A stretch of 61,284 nucleotides of DNA, taken from assembly GCA_002428325.1 (NCBI GenBank), contig DIVR01000047.1, forward strand, positions 5,854 to 67,137, read 5' to 3'. Shown here piece by piece: positions 53,059-61,220 of the stretch. The notes beneath the pieces were generated by a model. It searched no databases, was not told the origin of the DNA, and saw only the letters and a program-made list of their open reading frames with translations. Numbering within the stretch: the first letter of the stretch is position 1; every line of letters starts with the position of its first letter. This stretch comes from a bacterium UBP4_UBA6127. GTDB taxonomy: Bacteria; UBP4; UBA4092. The position numbers and the translations under genes are program-made.

Positions 53059-54441
53059 TTATTTCCCCAGCAGATGCCGAAGGGCTCCTTCCAAATCAGG
53101 ATAAGCAAACTCAAACTGGGAATGAAGCAGTTGGATGGGCCGAACCCGTTTACTGGCAAAAATGACATCATCAGCCATTTCTCCAAAAAGGGCTTTTAAG
53201 AGAATAGCAGGGGTTGGCAGCAAGGCTGGACGCCACAAGACGCGGCTGAGGATTTTAGTGAACTCAGCATTCGTGACAGGGTTGGGGCCTACCAGATTCA
53301 AAGGGCCTTGGATAGATTTTCGGTGCAGGACATAATGCATGGCATATATCAAATCATCGATGGTGATCCAGCTCATATAATGTTTTCCGGTACCCAGGGT
53401 TCCCCCCAGTCCCCATTTAAAAGTCGATAACATTTTTTTCAGGATACCTCCATCGGGAGAAAGGACAATCCCGATTCGGGGATGGACTACCCGGATACCG
53501 GCGGCCCGGGCCGGGTCGGCTGCCTGTTCCCATTTCCAGCAGACTTCCGCTAAAAACCCGTTTCCGGGTGCTTTATCCACATACATGATTTCATCATCCC
53601 GGTCCCCATAATACCCGATGGCTGAAGCGCTGATAAAGACAGTCGGCTTTTTCTTAAGCCCGGCCAGGGTTTGGGAGAGTAAATGAGTCCCTTTGACCCG
53701 GGATTCAATAATCCTGTTTTTCACTTCAGGAGTCCATTTCCCCTGGCTGATATTTTCTCCAGCCAGGTTGATGACCGCATCAAATCCCTCCAGCAGTTCC
53801 GGGTTTAGTTCCCCTTTGGCAGGGTTCCAGTAAATATCAGTCCCCTTGGATTCCACCGGATGCCGAACCAGTCGGCTGACTTCATGGCCCCCGGTTGTCA
53901 GGAAGGGAATCAAATGCCGGCCGATAAAACCGGTTCCTCCTGCCACCAGGATTCGTTGGGGCATTTCTTCCCCTTTGGCTCGCTGATGGGCAAGTAAATC
54001 ATTGAAGATGACCCGGTGCCGATATGAAAATAATTCTTCCAGCTCATGGTGGATATAAGGTTTCAGTAGGTAATGGCTCACCCAGGATAGGGGAAGCTCA
54101 AATTCCACATGGTCTCTTAAAATACAGGTGGGTGAACTTCCATCACTGAACAGATGGGTATGTTCCCAGTGGCGGAAAGGGCCTGATAGTTGGACATCCT
54201 TAAACTGTTTTCCCTGGATATAATCCTGATGTTCAGCCTGCCATTCCTTTTTCCAGGGGCCGATTTTGACTTCCAGCCGGGCCCGGCATCCATTCTGGAT
54301 TCCGGTAGGAGGGTCAATGACCCTTATTGGCATGAAAGGAGGGGTTAACCTGTCCAGGGCTCCCGGCCGGGTATGCCAGTCAAATAATTCCTGGAGAGTC
54401 GATTCCATTCGGGAGGCTTTCTCATAGATAATCCGTTTCAT
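53059..54441 (-). CDS. SRPBCC domain fused to TIGR01777/YfcH-type NAD(P)-dependent epimerase
   Basis: 460 residues. Residues 1-155 look like a SRPBCC/START-type ligand-binding domain (YEKASRMESTLQELFDWHTRPGALDRLTPPF...VEFELPLSWVSHYLL). Residues about 160-460 match TIGR01777: RILVAGGTGFIGRHLIPFL, INLAGENISQGKWT, RVKGTHLLSQTLA, SASAIGYYGDR, FLAEVCWKWE and VVHPRIGIVLSPDGGILKKMLSTFKWGLGG. The same fusion is found in many bacteria; function unproven, probably an oxidoreductase acting on a hydrophobic substrate. No terminator is obvious between it and the converging LVIVD gene. Confidence 0.9.
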   Translation of the reverse strand: MKRIIYEKASRMESTLQELFDWHTRPGALDRLTPPFMPIRVIDPPTGIQNGCRARLEVKIGPWKKEWQAEHQDYIQGKQFKDVQLSGPFRHWEHTHLFSDGSSPTCILRDHVEFELPLSWVSHYLLKPYIHHELEELFSYRHRVIFNDLLAHQRAKGEEMPQRILVAGGTGFIGRHLIPFLTTGGHEVSRLVRHPVESKGTDIYWNPAKGELNPELLEGFDAVINLAGENISQGKWTPEVKNRIIESRVKGTHLLSQTLAGLKKKPTVFISASAIGYYGDRDDEIMYVDKAPGNGFLAEVCWKWEQAADPARAAGIRVVHPRIGIVLSPDGGILKKMLSTFKWGLGGTLGTGKHYMSWITIDDLIYAMHYVLHRKSIQGPLNLVGPNPVTNAEFTKILSRVLWRPALLPTPAILLKALFGEMADDVIFASKRVRPIQLLHSQFEFAYPDLEGALRHLLGK

Positions 54442-54510
54442 TGGAAGGGTCTCCTTTCCCTGTGGGTTTCAGGTTCTCTTATTATATGCAAGTAATGGGT
54501 CCGGGGCAAA

Positions 54511-54549
54511 ATAAAACCGGGAGTAAAGGCAAGGCCTTCAACCCCCGGT
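54511..54549 (-). terminator. Terminator of the AMIN/STN gene
   Basis: On the minus strand ACCGGG...CCCGGT with an inner aaggc/gcctt pairing, followed by TTTTATTTT. It begins 28 nt after the stop. Confidence 0.75.
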
Positions 54550-54576
54550 GATGAATCTTCTCCAAAAGGAAGAAGA

Positions 54577-55746
54577 TTACGGATTCTTATTTTCAGCCTG
54601 TTGGATCAAGGCTTCCACCTGTTTCAGAACTTCCGGAGGAGCGGTAACAGCCAGGATAGAGGTAACCGCTGTTACCTGGGAGGAGACAGGCGACATCCCT
54701 GGAGCAATCTTGGGGGGCGCAGAGTTCTTTAATAATTTATCGATGGCCTCTTTAATCTCAGGCGCTTTATAGAAATTCACGGTATAGACTTTAGTGGGAA
54801 GGATATCGGTAGCCGGGGCATATTCAGGCATCCCTTCCTTGATTTCCACTATCTTTAATGTGTTTTCTCCCAGCAGTTCATAAGTATATCCGTTGGTATT
54901 CAGGATATTCTTGATGACTTTCCCTACCGGTTCATCTTTTGCCTGCAGGGTTACTTTGATATTCATTCGGAAAGCGGCATAAATATTTAATCCGCATTGG
55001 GCGGCCAGGCTGCGGATGACATTGGATAATTCAGTATCTGTAAAATTGGCAGTAACCGGCGTATCAATGGGTTTGTATTTGGTTACTTTCAGATGGACAG
55101 GTTCTTTAGGGTTTTTAGCGGCAACCGGAGCTGGTTCTGTTTTAGCGGGAGGGGGTGTTGGTTGGGTTGTTTCAACGGCGGCCGGCAGGGTTGTTTCGGT
55201 AAGGGCAGGTTTGGCAGGAGAAGCCGGCGGCGGCTTGACAGGCTCAGGTTTGGGTTCGGGTTTGGCTGGCTTGGGTTCGGCCTTATTTACCGGTGGGGTC
55301 GCAACAGCTGATACCGGAGCCGGGTTTAAATCATGGTTAAGGATGATTTCAATTTGTCCGTCTTTGATTATTGGTGTTACGGATTGTTTGGCTTGGGAGA
55401 TTTTAACTCCCGGAGCAAAGAACAGGACCACCCGGACGATGGGATTCTCGCCGCTTTGATACTGGGAGACGACCACTTTTACCACGGTGCTGGACTGGAC
55501 ATAAATAAACATCCGGCTTCGTTTGGCTACAGCGTTCTCTACATCAAAAAAAACAATATTCTTCTGGGCTTGGATATCTCCCAAAGCCATCTTAGTATCA
55601 TCCACCGGGATCAGGATTCGGGTGGCTTTTTCTTCCACCATGGCTTTAGGTTCCTGCAGGGTCAGCCCCCAGGCGGCCGGTAGAATTAGACCCAGCATCA
55701 ATATCAATATCAGTTTCTGGATTGAGGGAACCATCTTTTTTATCAT
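54577..55746 (-). CDS. Exported AMIN/STN-domain protein, secretin N-terminal-like without the barrel
   Basis: 389 residues. After the signal peptide (LILILMLGLILPAAWG) come an AMIN-like domain (residues about 45-140, VFFDVENAVAKRSRMFIYVQSS..RVVLFFAPGVKISQ), a Pro/Ala/Lys/Glu linker, and a secretin N-terminal (STN/N0) domain, about 240-310 (VTANFTDTELSNVIRSLAAQCGLNIYAAF..KVTLQAKDEPVGKVIKNILNTNGYTYEL), then an N1-type domain to the end (VYTVNFYKAPEIKEAIDKLL...VTSILAVTAPPEVLKQVEALI). It matches the periplasmic part of PilQ/GspD but lacks the secretin pore. It may be a partner protein of a T4P/T2SS secretin or a divided secretin; a gene for the pore is not in the window. Confidence 0.85.
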   Translation of the reverse strand: MIKKMVPSIQKLILILMLGLILPAAWGLTLQEPKAMVEEKATRILIPVDDTKMALGDIQAQKNIVFFDVENAVAKRSRMFIYVQSSTVVKVVVSQYQSGENPIVRVVLFFAPGVKISQAKQSVTPIIKDGQIEIILNHDLNPAPVSAVATPPVNKAEPKPAKPEPKPEPVKPPPASPAKPALTETTLPAAVETTQPTPPPAKTEPAPVAAKNPKEPVHLKVTKYKPIDTPVTANFTDTELSNVIRSLAAQCGLNIYAAFRMNIKVTLQAKDEPVGKVIKNILNTNGYTYELLGENTLKIVEIKEGMPEYAPATDILPTKVYTVNFYKAPEIKEAIDKLLKNSAPPKIAPGMSPVSSQVTAVTSILAVTAPPEVLKQVEALIQQAENKNP

Positions 55747-55788
55747 ACTCTCATACCTCTCTTGGTATTTTTCTTTCTACATATAATA

Positions 55789-57144
55789 TTACTTGAATTG
55801 TTTCAACAGCGAAGCGGAGGCTTTGATCCCATTCATAAAATTTGACAGGCTGAATTTTTCATTAGGCGCATGGGCGCCATCCCGGTCCGTCCCCAAACCC
55901 ATCAGGATGATGGGGAGCTGTAATTCTTCCCAGATGACTTTTACTACCGGGATGGAACCTCCTTCCCGGATATAGACCGGTTCCTCTCCAAACCCTTCCC
56001 GGAGAGCGGTTTTTCCTGCTTGCAGGGCAGGGTGATGGACATCGATATAGACAGGGTTGGACCCTGAGGGCCTTTTGAGTTCATAGGTTACATAATCAGG
56101 GATGAGAGATTTGATGAATCCTTCCAACGCAAGGCAAATCTCCTGGGCATCTTGGTCAGGTACCAGCCTGAGAGTGATTTTAGCTCCGGCATAGGAAGGT
56201 ATAATCGTCTTTCCCCCTTCCCCGGCATATCCTCCATAGATACCATTGATCTCAAAAGTAGGCCGGTTCCAGACCCTTTCCAGGGAACTGAACCCTTCTT
56301 CCCCATGGGGGGCTTTGATGCCGGTCTGCTGGATAAAGGCGGTTTCATCAAAAGCCAGCTTCCGGAAATTCTCCAGTTCCCAGGGGGCGGTGGGTTTAAC
56401 CTTATCATAATAACCGGGAATCAGGACTTTCCCGTTATCATCTACACATTGGGCAAGGATTTTGGCTAAAACCATGGCGGGATTGGGGACATTCCCTCCA
56501 AAACTGCCCGAATGAAGGTCGGTTCGGGGGCCTTTGATAATCAGTTCCATGGAGATGATTCCTCGAAGCCCATAACATAAGGCTGGAGTTGAATCCCCAT
56601 ACATATTCCCATCGGATATCACCAGAGCTTCTCCCTTTAGGTTGTCCTTCTCCTTCCGGATATAATCTTTCAGCCCGGAGCCGCCGCATTCTTCTTCCCC
56701 TTCAATCAGAAATAAGACATCACAGGGAAGTTCTCCCTCAGTTTTCAGCAGGGATTCCACCCCTTTGATATGGCAGAACAGCTGGCCTTTATCATCGGTG
56801 GCGCCTCGGGCATGGATAAATCCCTCTTTGAGGGTGGCTTCAAAAGGAGGGGTCTCCCAAAGGTCCAGGGGTTCTTCCGGTTGGACATCATAATGGCCAT
56901 AAATTATCAGCCGTCGGGAAGATTTTCCTTTCCTTTCAGCCCGGACAATGGGGTGCCCGGAAGTTTCTATCAACTGGGAGTCCAGTCCCATTTCCCGGAA
57001 ATGAGAGACCAGCCATTGGGCGCATTCCAGAGTGGCTTTTTTACGCTGGCTGTGTTTGCTGACAGATGGAAACTGGATAAAATCTTTTAATTCCCGGAGA
57101 TACCTTTCTTCATGGTTGTCGATATATCGAAATATTTCCTGCAT
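55789..57144 (-). CDS. M20 family metallopeptidase (dipeptidase)
   Basis: 451 residues from ATG 57144, chosen for its AGGAGG SD; the frame is open into the repeat array. Metal-site motifs are intact: IYGHYDVQP (His, Asp), ATDDKGQ, LIEGEEECGG (catalytic Glu-Glu), ISDGNM, DLHSGSFGG and the C-terminal LGTDRDGAHAPNE with the last His. The layout is that of dinuclear-zinc dipeptidases (carnosinase/DapE-like subgroup M20F). Cytosolic; it probably hydrolyses short peptides. The REP-like array begins about 60 bases upstream of its start. Confidence 0.93.
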   Translation of the reverse strand: MQEIFRYIDNHEERYLRELKDFIQFPSVSKHSQRKKATLECAQWLVSHFREMGLDSQLIETSGHPIVRAERKGKSSRRLIIYGHYDVQPEEPLDLWETPPFEATLKEGFIHARGATDDKGQLFCHIKGVESLLKTEGELPCDVLFLIEGEEECGGSGLKDYIRKEKDNLKGEALVISDGNMYGDSTPALCYGLRGIISMELIIKGPRTDLHSGSFGGNVPNPAMVLAKILAQCVDDNGKVLIPGYYDKVKPTAPWELENFRKLAFDETAFIQQTGIKAPHGEEGFSSLERVWNRPTFEINGIYGGYAGEGGKTIIPSYAGAKITLRLVPDQDAQEICLALEGFIKSLIPDYVTYELKRPSGSNPVYIDVHHPALQAGKTALREGFGEEPVYIREGGSIPVVKVIWEELQLPIILMGLGTDRDGAHAPNEKFSLSNFMNGIKASASLLKQFK

Positions 57145-57201
57145 GGTCGATGCCTCCTGTATTAATAGTATATAAACTAAATAATTTATAACAGCAACTA
57201 T

Positions 57202-57717
57202 GAGACAGGCTGAACTAAAACCTGACAGCCTCAGCCTCAGTAGTGGCGACCTATCAGGTCGCAACCCACTGGGTCGCTTTGGACCGAACAAAAAGACTCA
57301 AAACAGCAGGGCAATGCCCTACCACTACTAAGAAACAGGCTGAACTGGAACCTGACCGTCTCAGTCCCAGTAGTGGCGACCCACTGGGTCGCTTTAGACC
57401 GAACAAAAAGACCACAACAGCAGGGCAGTGCCCTGCCACTACTAAGAAACAGATTGAACTGGAACCTGAATGCCTCAGTAGTGGCGACCCACTGGGTCGC
57501 TTCTGTGAATGAACAACAAGACCCAAAACAGCAGGGCAGTGCCCTGCCACTACTGAGAAACGGGCTGAACTGGAACCTGACAGCCTCAGCCCCAGTAGTG
57601 GCGACCTATCAGGTCGCAACCCACTGGGTCGCTTTGGACCGAACAAAAAGACTCAAAACAGCAGGGCAGTGTCCTGCCACTACTGAGAAACAGGCTGAAC
57701 TGGAACCTGACACCCTC
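57202..57717. repeat. REP-like tandem array of about 4.3 units
   Basis: Units begin with gaaacaggctgaactggaac at 57202 (gagac variant), 57332, 57446, 57557 and a partial one at 57687; lengths are 130, 114, 111 and 130 bp. Each contains the near-palindrome gcgacccactgggtcgc and agggcagtgccct; the 130-bp units add gcgacctatcaggtcgc. Each unit is bracketed by agtagtggc and gccactact, so it can fold into a large hairpin. This is like the palindromic, MITE- or REP-type repeats of many environmental genomes. The ORFs in it are not genes. The right end provides the last codons of the sulfur-carrier gene. Confidence 0.85.
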
Positions 57718-57991
57718 TTCCCCCGGCGATAGATGGCAGGATGGTCAGGGTATCATCCTCATTAACCGGGGTATCCAACCCTTCCCGGTATCGAATATCT
57801 TCCTCATTCAGAAACAGGATAATATGATGGCGAATTTTACCGGAGGGTTCCAATATTTTAGCTTTTATTCCCGGGAACCGGGATTCCAATTCTTCCAGAA
57901 TACCCGCCACAGTGTTGGGTTGGGCCTGGATTTCCCCCAACCCTCCCGTAAGCGGCCTGAATGGGGTGGGAACATATATATTAACGGGCAT
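57680..57991 (-). CDS. ThiS/MoaD-type ubiquitin-like sulfur carrier with a repeat-derived C-terminal extension
   Basis: 103 residues from ATG 57991 (GGAG 11 nt upstream); a GTG 4 codons earlier overlaps the JAMM stop. The fold is beta-grasp: VNIYVPTPFRPLTGG...VAGILEELESRFPGIKAKIL...IILFLNEEDIRYREGLDTPVNEDDTLTILPSIAGG. Such proteins carry sulfur as a C-terminal Gly-Gly thiocarboxylate (molybdopterin, thiamin or cysteine synthesis). Here Gly-Gly is followed by 12 further residues, RGCQVPVQPVSQ, and a TAG, encoded by the end of the REP-like array. Adenylation needs a free Gly, so the tail must be cut for activity; the adjacent JAMM protease gene is the obvious candidate. The target pathway is unknown. 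Confidence 0.88.
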   Translation of the reverse strand: MPVNIYVPTPFRPLTGGLGEIQAQPNTVAGILEELESRFPGIKAKILEPSGKIRHHIILFLNEEDIRYREGLDTPVNEDDTLTILPSIAGGRGCQVPVQPVSQ

Positions 57992-57999
57992 CGGGATGA

Positions 58000-58446
58000 T
58001 CACTCCATATCCCGAGGGTCAGTTTCATAATATTTATTTCCAATCATCAGGGGGAATTCCATGGCTTTCCCATTTTGATACCGATAATTTCTGACCAGGG
58101 GATACTCCGGCCTGGACAGGGAAATTATTAAATTATAAACCTCGGGGGAATAGGCCAATTCCAAATCCGTTGGGGAAGGTTCGGGGGGGCCTTGGGGATG
58201 GGAATGATAGATGGCCAGCAGCTCTTCTTTCTTCTGCCGCATCTCTTTCATGATCCTGAATTGGTCATGAGGGTCCAACCGATACCCTTTATGGGGATTT
58301 TCATAGATATTAGTCCCGGGATAATGGGATTTTACTCCCTCCCTATCTCCCCCCAGCAATCCACACCCTTCCCGGGGGGAATCTGTCTGGAGGTGGTCTA
58401 ATATTTCCTGCCAGAGAATTTCCGGTATCTTCAAGATTAAACTCAT
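58000..58446 (-). CDS. JAMM/JAB metallopeptidase (Mec/QbsD-like)
   Basis: 148 residues. The JAMM motif is complete: Glu in SPREGCGLLGG and IYHSHPQGPPEPSPTD (HSHP-x7-SxxD), giving the zinc ligands and Glu. Such enzymes remove C-terminal residues from ubiquitin-like sulfur carriers, e.g. Mec in CysO-dependent cysteine synthesis and QbsD, which trims QbsE before thiocarboxylation. Its last codons overlap the start region of the MoaD-like gene, so the two are translationally coupled and very likely act together: here the substrate is probably the extended tail of that protein (inference). Confidence 0.9.
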   Translation of the reverse strand: MSLILKIPEILWQEILDHLQTDSPREGCGLLGGDREGVKSHYPGTNIYENPHKGYRLDPHDQFRIMKEMRQKKEELLAIYHSHPQGPPEPSPTDLELAYSPEVYNLIISLSRPEYPLVRNYRYQNGKAMEFPLMIGNKYYETDPRDME

Positions 58447-58585
58447 CAGAAATCTGCCTTTTTGGGGATTATTCTGTTTCTAAGATTACCACAACCCGGG
58501 GGGATTTGGGGATTTGAACAGATGGTTAACAACGGAGGTTATTCCGGGGATTAATGTTGTAATAAAATAAGGAAAATCCCAGGGA

Positions 58586-59164
58586 TTATAATCCCAAGAA
58601 CCTCCAGGTCAGCCAGCCCACCCCGGCAATGGAATAATTATCATTCCAGGGTAATGGCAGCGTCTCGGCAATTCCGGCGGCGAGGGTCGTAACGAAAACT
58701 CCCTGGACCAGGGGAGCCAACCCGACTTCCGGATGAACCCAATAAGCGGCCAGTAAAGCAGCAGGAAACCCAGCCAACAGAAATCCAAAAAAACCAGCTT
58801 GGGTTTTCTGTTTATTCCAGGATAAGGGCGGGGATTTAAATTTCCTGCCGGACCAATTGGCAGCGCTGTCTCCCACAGCCAGCAGGACCCAGACTCCGGC
58901 GGCGATTTCTCTCTTTTCCCAGGGGGTTAAAACAAGAATGATCAATACCGATAATGGGTAGGCCAGGATTCCGGAGGTCAATCGCAGGGGTTTCTCACCG
59001 GGTCTTAATATCCCGGGAATCCAGGTGGGCATCAACAGGTAATTAAAGACCACAGCCAGTGAGGATAAGATGATAGCTTCTCCCTGGGTTATCCATCGAA
59101 GCAAGATAGCCCCCAGACCGTAACTCAGATGAAGGAGTTTCCTTTTATCTTCATCATTCAGCAT
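58586..59164 (-). CDS. Multi-pass membrane kinase-like protein, dolichol/phytol kinase family
   Basis: 192 residues from ATG 59164 (GGGAG SD); the frame is open 24 codons further. The N-terminal RKLLHLSYGLGAILLRW and the internal GDSAANWSGRKF plus PWNDNYSIAGVGWL match the dolichol kinase/phosphatidate cytidylyltransferase-like membrane family. It has about five hydrophobic segments. Relatives phosphorylate polyprenyl or phytyl alcohols with CTP; the substrate is not provable. It stands as a separate minus-strand gene upstream of the JAMM gene (about 140 nt gap). Confidence 0.75.
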   Translation of the reverse strand: MLNDEDKRKLLHLSYGLGAILLRWITQGEAIILSSLAVVFNYLLMPTWIPGILRPGEKPLRLTSGILAYPLSVLIILVLTPWEKREIAAGVWVLLAVGDSAANWSGRKFKSPPLSWNKQKTQAGFFGFLLAGFPAALLAAYWVHPEVGLAPLVQGVFVTTLAAGIAETLPLPWNDNYSIAGVGWLTWRFLGL

Positions 59165-59326
59165 GGGTTTTCTCCCTGTCTTCATCATAGCAGAAGAAAT
59201 GAAAGAGAATAAGGGTTCTTTCCCCATTTCAGTCAAAAGCCAGAAAACCTCAGATAATCCTCTGCGGAGAATTAATCCTCCTTTCCAGTTGAAGAAAACC
59301 TGAATCTACGATAAAGTTACTTTTCG

Positions 59327-59770
59327 ATGCGAGACCCTAAACTGTTGACATGGAAAACGTTTCTGGCAGGTTTTCTCCTGAGCCTTGTCCTGGTCGGGCT
59401 TTTGGTTTGGGCCGGACAACAGGTTTTCTGGACATCCGTAGAGAAGGAATGCAAATCCCAGTCAGCTCAGCTGCAAACCGCTGTCAACCAATGGAATCGG
59501 CAGCATCCCAAAGATAAAAAGGGTTTTATGGAATTTGGGTTTCCGGGATTTGTGGAACAGACCCTTCAACCTCAGGGATATATTAAAACCCCACTGAAAG
59601 ACCTTCGGGGAAACCATTCCTATTATCTGCAAAGAAACGGCTTTGTGAATTGCAGGCTTCACCCTCGAAATCCCCTCTCCCTGCAAATCATGGGATTATT
59701 GATTCTTTCCTTTTTATTGGAACTGATTTTTCTGGGGTTCCTGGGATATAAACTTCCCTGGAAAGAGTAG
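59327..59770 (+). CDS. Two-TM hypothetical membrane protein
   Basis: 147 residues with a helix at each end (about 12-33, LAGFLLSLVLVGLLVWAGQQVF, and about 120-142, IMGLLILSFLLELIFLGFLGY) and an extracytosolic region between them containing two Cys (39 and 106) that could form a disulfide: EKECKSQ...FVNCRLH. The central region (GFMEFGFPGFVEQTLQPQGYIKTPLKDLRGNHSYYL) is unrecognised. The ATG has no convincing SD. Divergent from the kinase-like gene. Status as a gene is supported by amino-acid composition and lack of alternatives. Confidence 0.6.
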   Translation: MRDPKLLTWKTFLAGFLLSLVLVGLLVWAGQQVFWTSVEKECKSQSAQLQTAVNQWNRQHPKDKKGFMEFGFPGFVEQTLQPQGYIKTPLKDLRGNHSYYLQRNGFVNCRLHPRNPLSLQIMGLLILSFLLELIFLGFLGYKLPWKE

Positions 59771-59848
59771 TAACCATCCCGTCTCCAGCGTTTTATTCCC
59801 TCTGGTATTATTTCCAAGATTCCAGCCGGTCCATCTCTCTTTATTATT

Positions 59849-59877
59849 TTGAAAAACAGGGGCTTCCAATTTAATAA
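59849..59877 (+). promoter_or_regulatory. Possible promoter of the TPR gene
   Basis: TTGAAA, 17 nt, TAATAA about 50 nt before the ATG; no other good candidate is near. Confidence 0.35.
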
Positions 59878-59925
59878 AATCGTGATAGACTCATAATTGG
59901 CAGGTTAGTACAAAAGGAGGAGCCA

Positions 59926-60798
59926 ATGATGAAAGCCAGCCCTCAAAATCTTCGATTTAATATCCAGTCGGAGGAGTGGGATTATCTGGAATTTGTCATG
60001 AACCGGATTCATGCGGCCGAGGACTTAAATAATTACCAGGAAGCCGGCCAGCTCCTTGAGGAAGTTCTCAAAAAATACCCCCAATATCAACCTGCTCTCC
60101 ATGAATATGCCAATCTTCTGATGGTGGATACGGCCGGCCATTACCAGACTCGAGCCATCTTTTTTACCCGGAAAATGTTAAAACTCTATCCCAAAGACCC
60201 TTTTTTCCATTATCTAATGGGAATGCATTTTGTGTTGCATCCCAAGCCGGCTTATCGGCCCCGGGGAATCAAATATCTTCGGGCGGCAGTCCGGCTGGAC
60301 CCGGAAATGATGATGGGTTGGTGGGGTATGGGATATTATTATCTGGTCAAAGGGGAATTTGCGGCGGCCAGAAGGTATTTAATGAAAGCTTTCCATTGTG
60401 GATTCCAGTTCCAGCCCAGTGATATCGAAGATGAACTGGATATTACCGAAATGCCCCCTAATGTCCTGATCCATGATTTGGCCGATTGTTATGAAAATCT
60501 GGGACAGATTTCTGAATCTATTGAATATAGAAAACTGGAAATCATCTCCGATCCTTACCATAGCGCCGGGTACCGGGCTTTGGCGGAATCTTATGAAAAT
60601 AAGCTGATGTGGAAGGATGCTTTGCTGGTGTGGGAAGAGATGTTGGCCAAAGTAACCCCGGAAACCCGGTATCAATGCCGGATTGACTGGGAGTTCATTC
60701 CCCGGGGGCTGGATGATATCTCCAGAGACCTGGCAAAAGCCCGCCGAAGAATTCCTGTTTTGAAGCGTAAACTAAAATCACTACCCCAGGAGTATTAA
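59926..60798 (+). CDS. TPR-repeat protein
   Basis: 290 residues, no signal peptide. Helix-turn-helix units typical of tetratricopeptide repeats: NNYQEAGQLLEEVLKKYPQYQPALHEYANLL, ARRYLMKAF, ...NLGQISESIEYRKLEIISDPYHSAGYRALAESYENKLMWKDALLVWEEML. Likely a protein-protein scaffold; nothing indicates the partner. GGAGGAG SD upstream of two adjacent ATG codons; I use the first. A strong terminator follows. Confidence 0.85.
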   Translation: MMKASPQNLRFNIQSEEWDYLEFVMNRIHAAEDLNNYQEAGQLLEEVLKKYPQYQPALHEYANLLMVDTAGHYQTRAIFFTRKMLKLYPKDPFFHYLMGMHFVLHPKPAYRPRGIKYLRAAVRLDPEMMMGWWGMGYYYLVKGEFAAARRYLMKAFHCGFQFQPSDIEDELDITEMPPNVLIHDLADCYENLGQISESIEYRKLEIISDPYHSAGYRALAESYENKLMWKDALLVWEEMLAKVTPETRYQCRIDWEFIPRGLDDISRDLAKARRRIPVLKRKLKSLPQEY

Positions 60799-60845
60799 TC
60801 TTAACAAGTAACCAAACCTCTCATAAATCTTTATCAACACCCCTT

Positions 60846-60876
60846 CCTTTCAGCTTCGGCTGAAAGGTTTTTTTTT
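60846..60876 (+). terminator. Terminator of the TPR gene
   Basis: A perfect 9-bp stem (cctttcagc / gctgaaagg) capped by a TTCG tetraloop, then nine T residues. Confidence 0.95.
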
Positions 60877-60967
60877 GGTGGTCATTGGATAGCTATCTCT
60901 CTGGAAAAAAAAAGGACTGATTCATTATCAATGACCCTAACGGCCCTGTTTTCTATAAACAATGGAG

Positions 60968-60987
60968 TTTTTGACAGCTGTCAAAAA
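60968..60987. repeat. Palindrome TTTTTGACAGCTGTCAAAAA, copy 3
   Basis: A perfect 20-bp palindrome in noncoding DNA, the longest of the three copies of this motif in the window. Confidence 0.6.
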
Positions 60988-61204
60988 TCCCCGCCTCCCA
61001 TGAAAACCTCCTTAATATCCCTCTTATATTATTATAATTATTGATGTTATAGAACCTGTCGCCCACAGAAATACAACCCCATCTCCTGGCTGTTAAAAGG
61101 GTACATTAACCCTGCCGGACTTTCCGGAAACCTATTTAAATCGGATTTCCCTGGGAAAATTCTTCATCAATATCAACCATTCCCTTTTTCTCCCCCCTTC
61201 CATA

Positions 61205-61220
61205 TTAAGAATCATTCCTA
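61205..61220. repeat. Short repeat TTAAGAATCATTCCTA, copy 2
   Basis: Identical 16-bp match to 49146-49161, both in noncoding DNA. Purpose unknown. Confidence 0.4.

Noticed and set aside
55016..55459. 147-codon Gly-rich ORF opposite the AMIN/STN gene
   Set aside because: A shadow of the Pro/Ala/Lys-rich linker on the other strand.
57202..57717. CRISPR array
   Set aside because: Units are 111-130 bp with no short identical repeats separated by unique spacers.
57243..57732. Several ORFs of 89-130 codons on both strands in the repeat array
   Set aside because: They are the periodic reading of palindromic repeat units; their residues repeat with the unit and match no protein.
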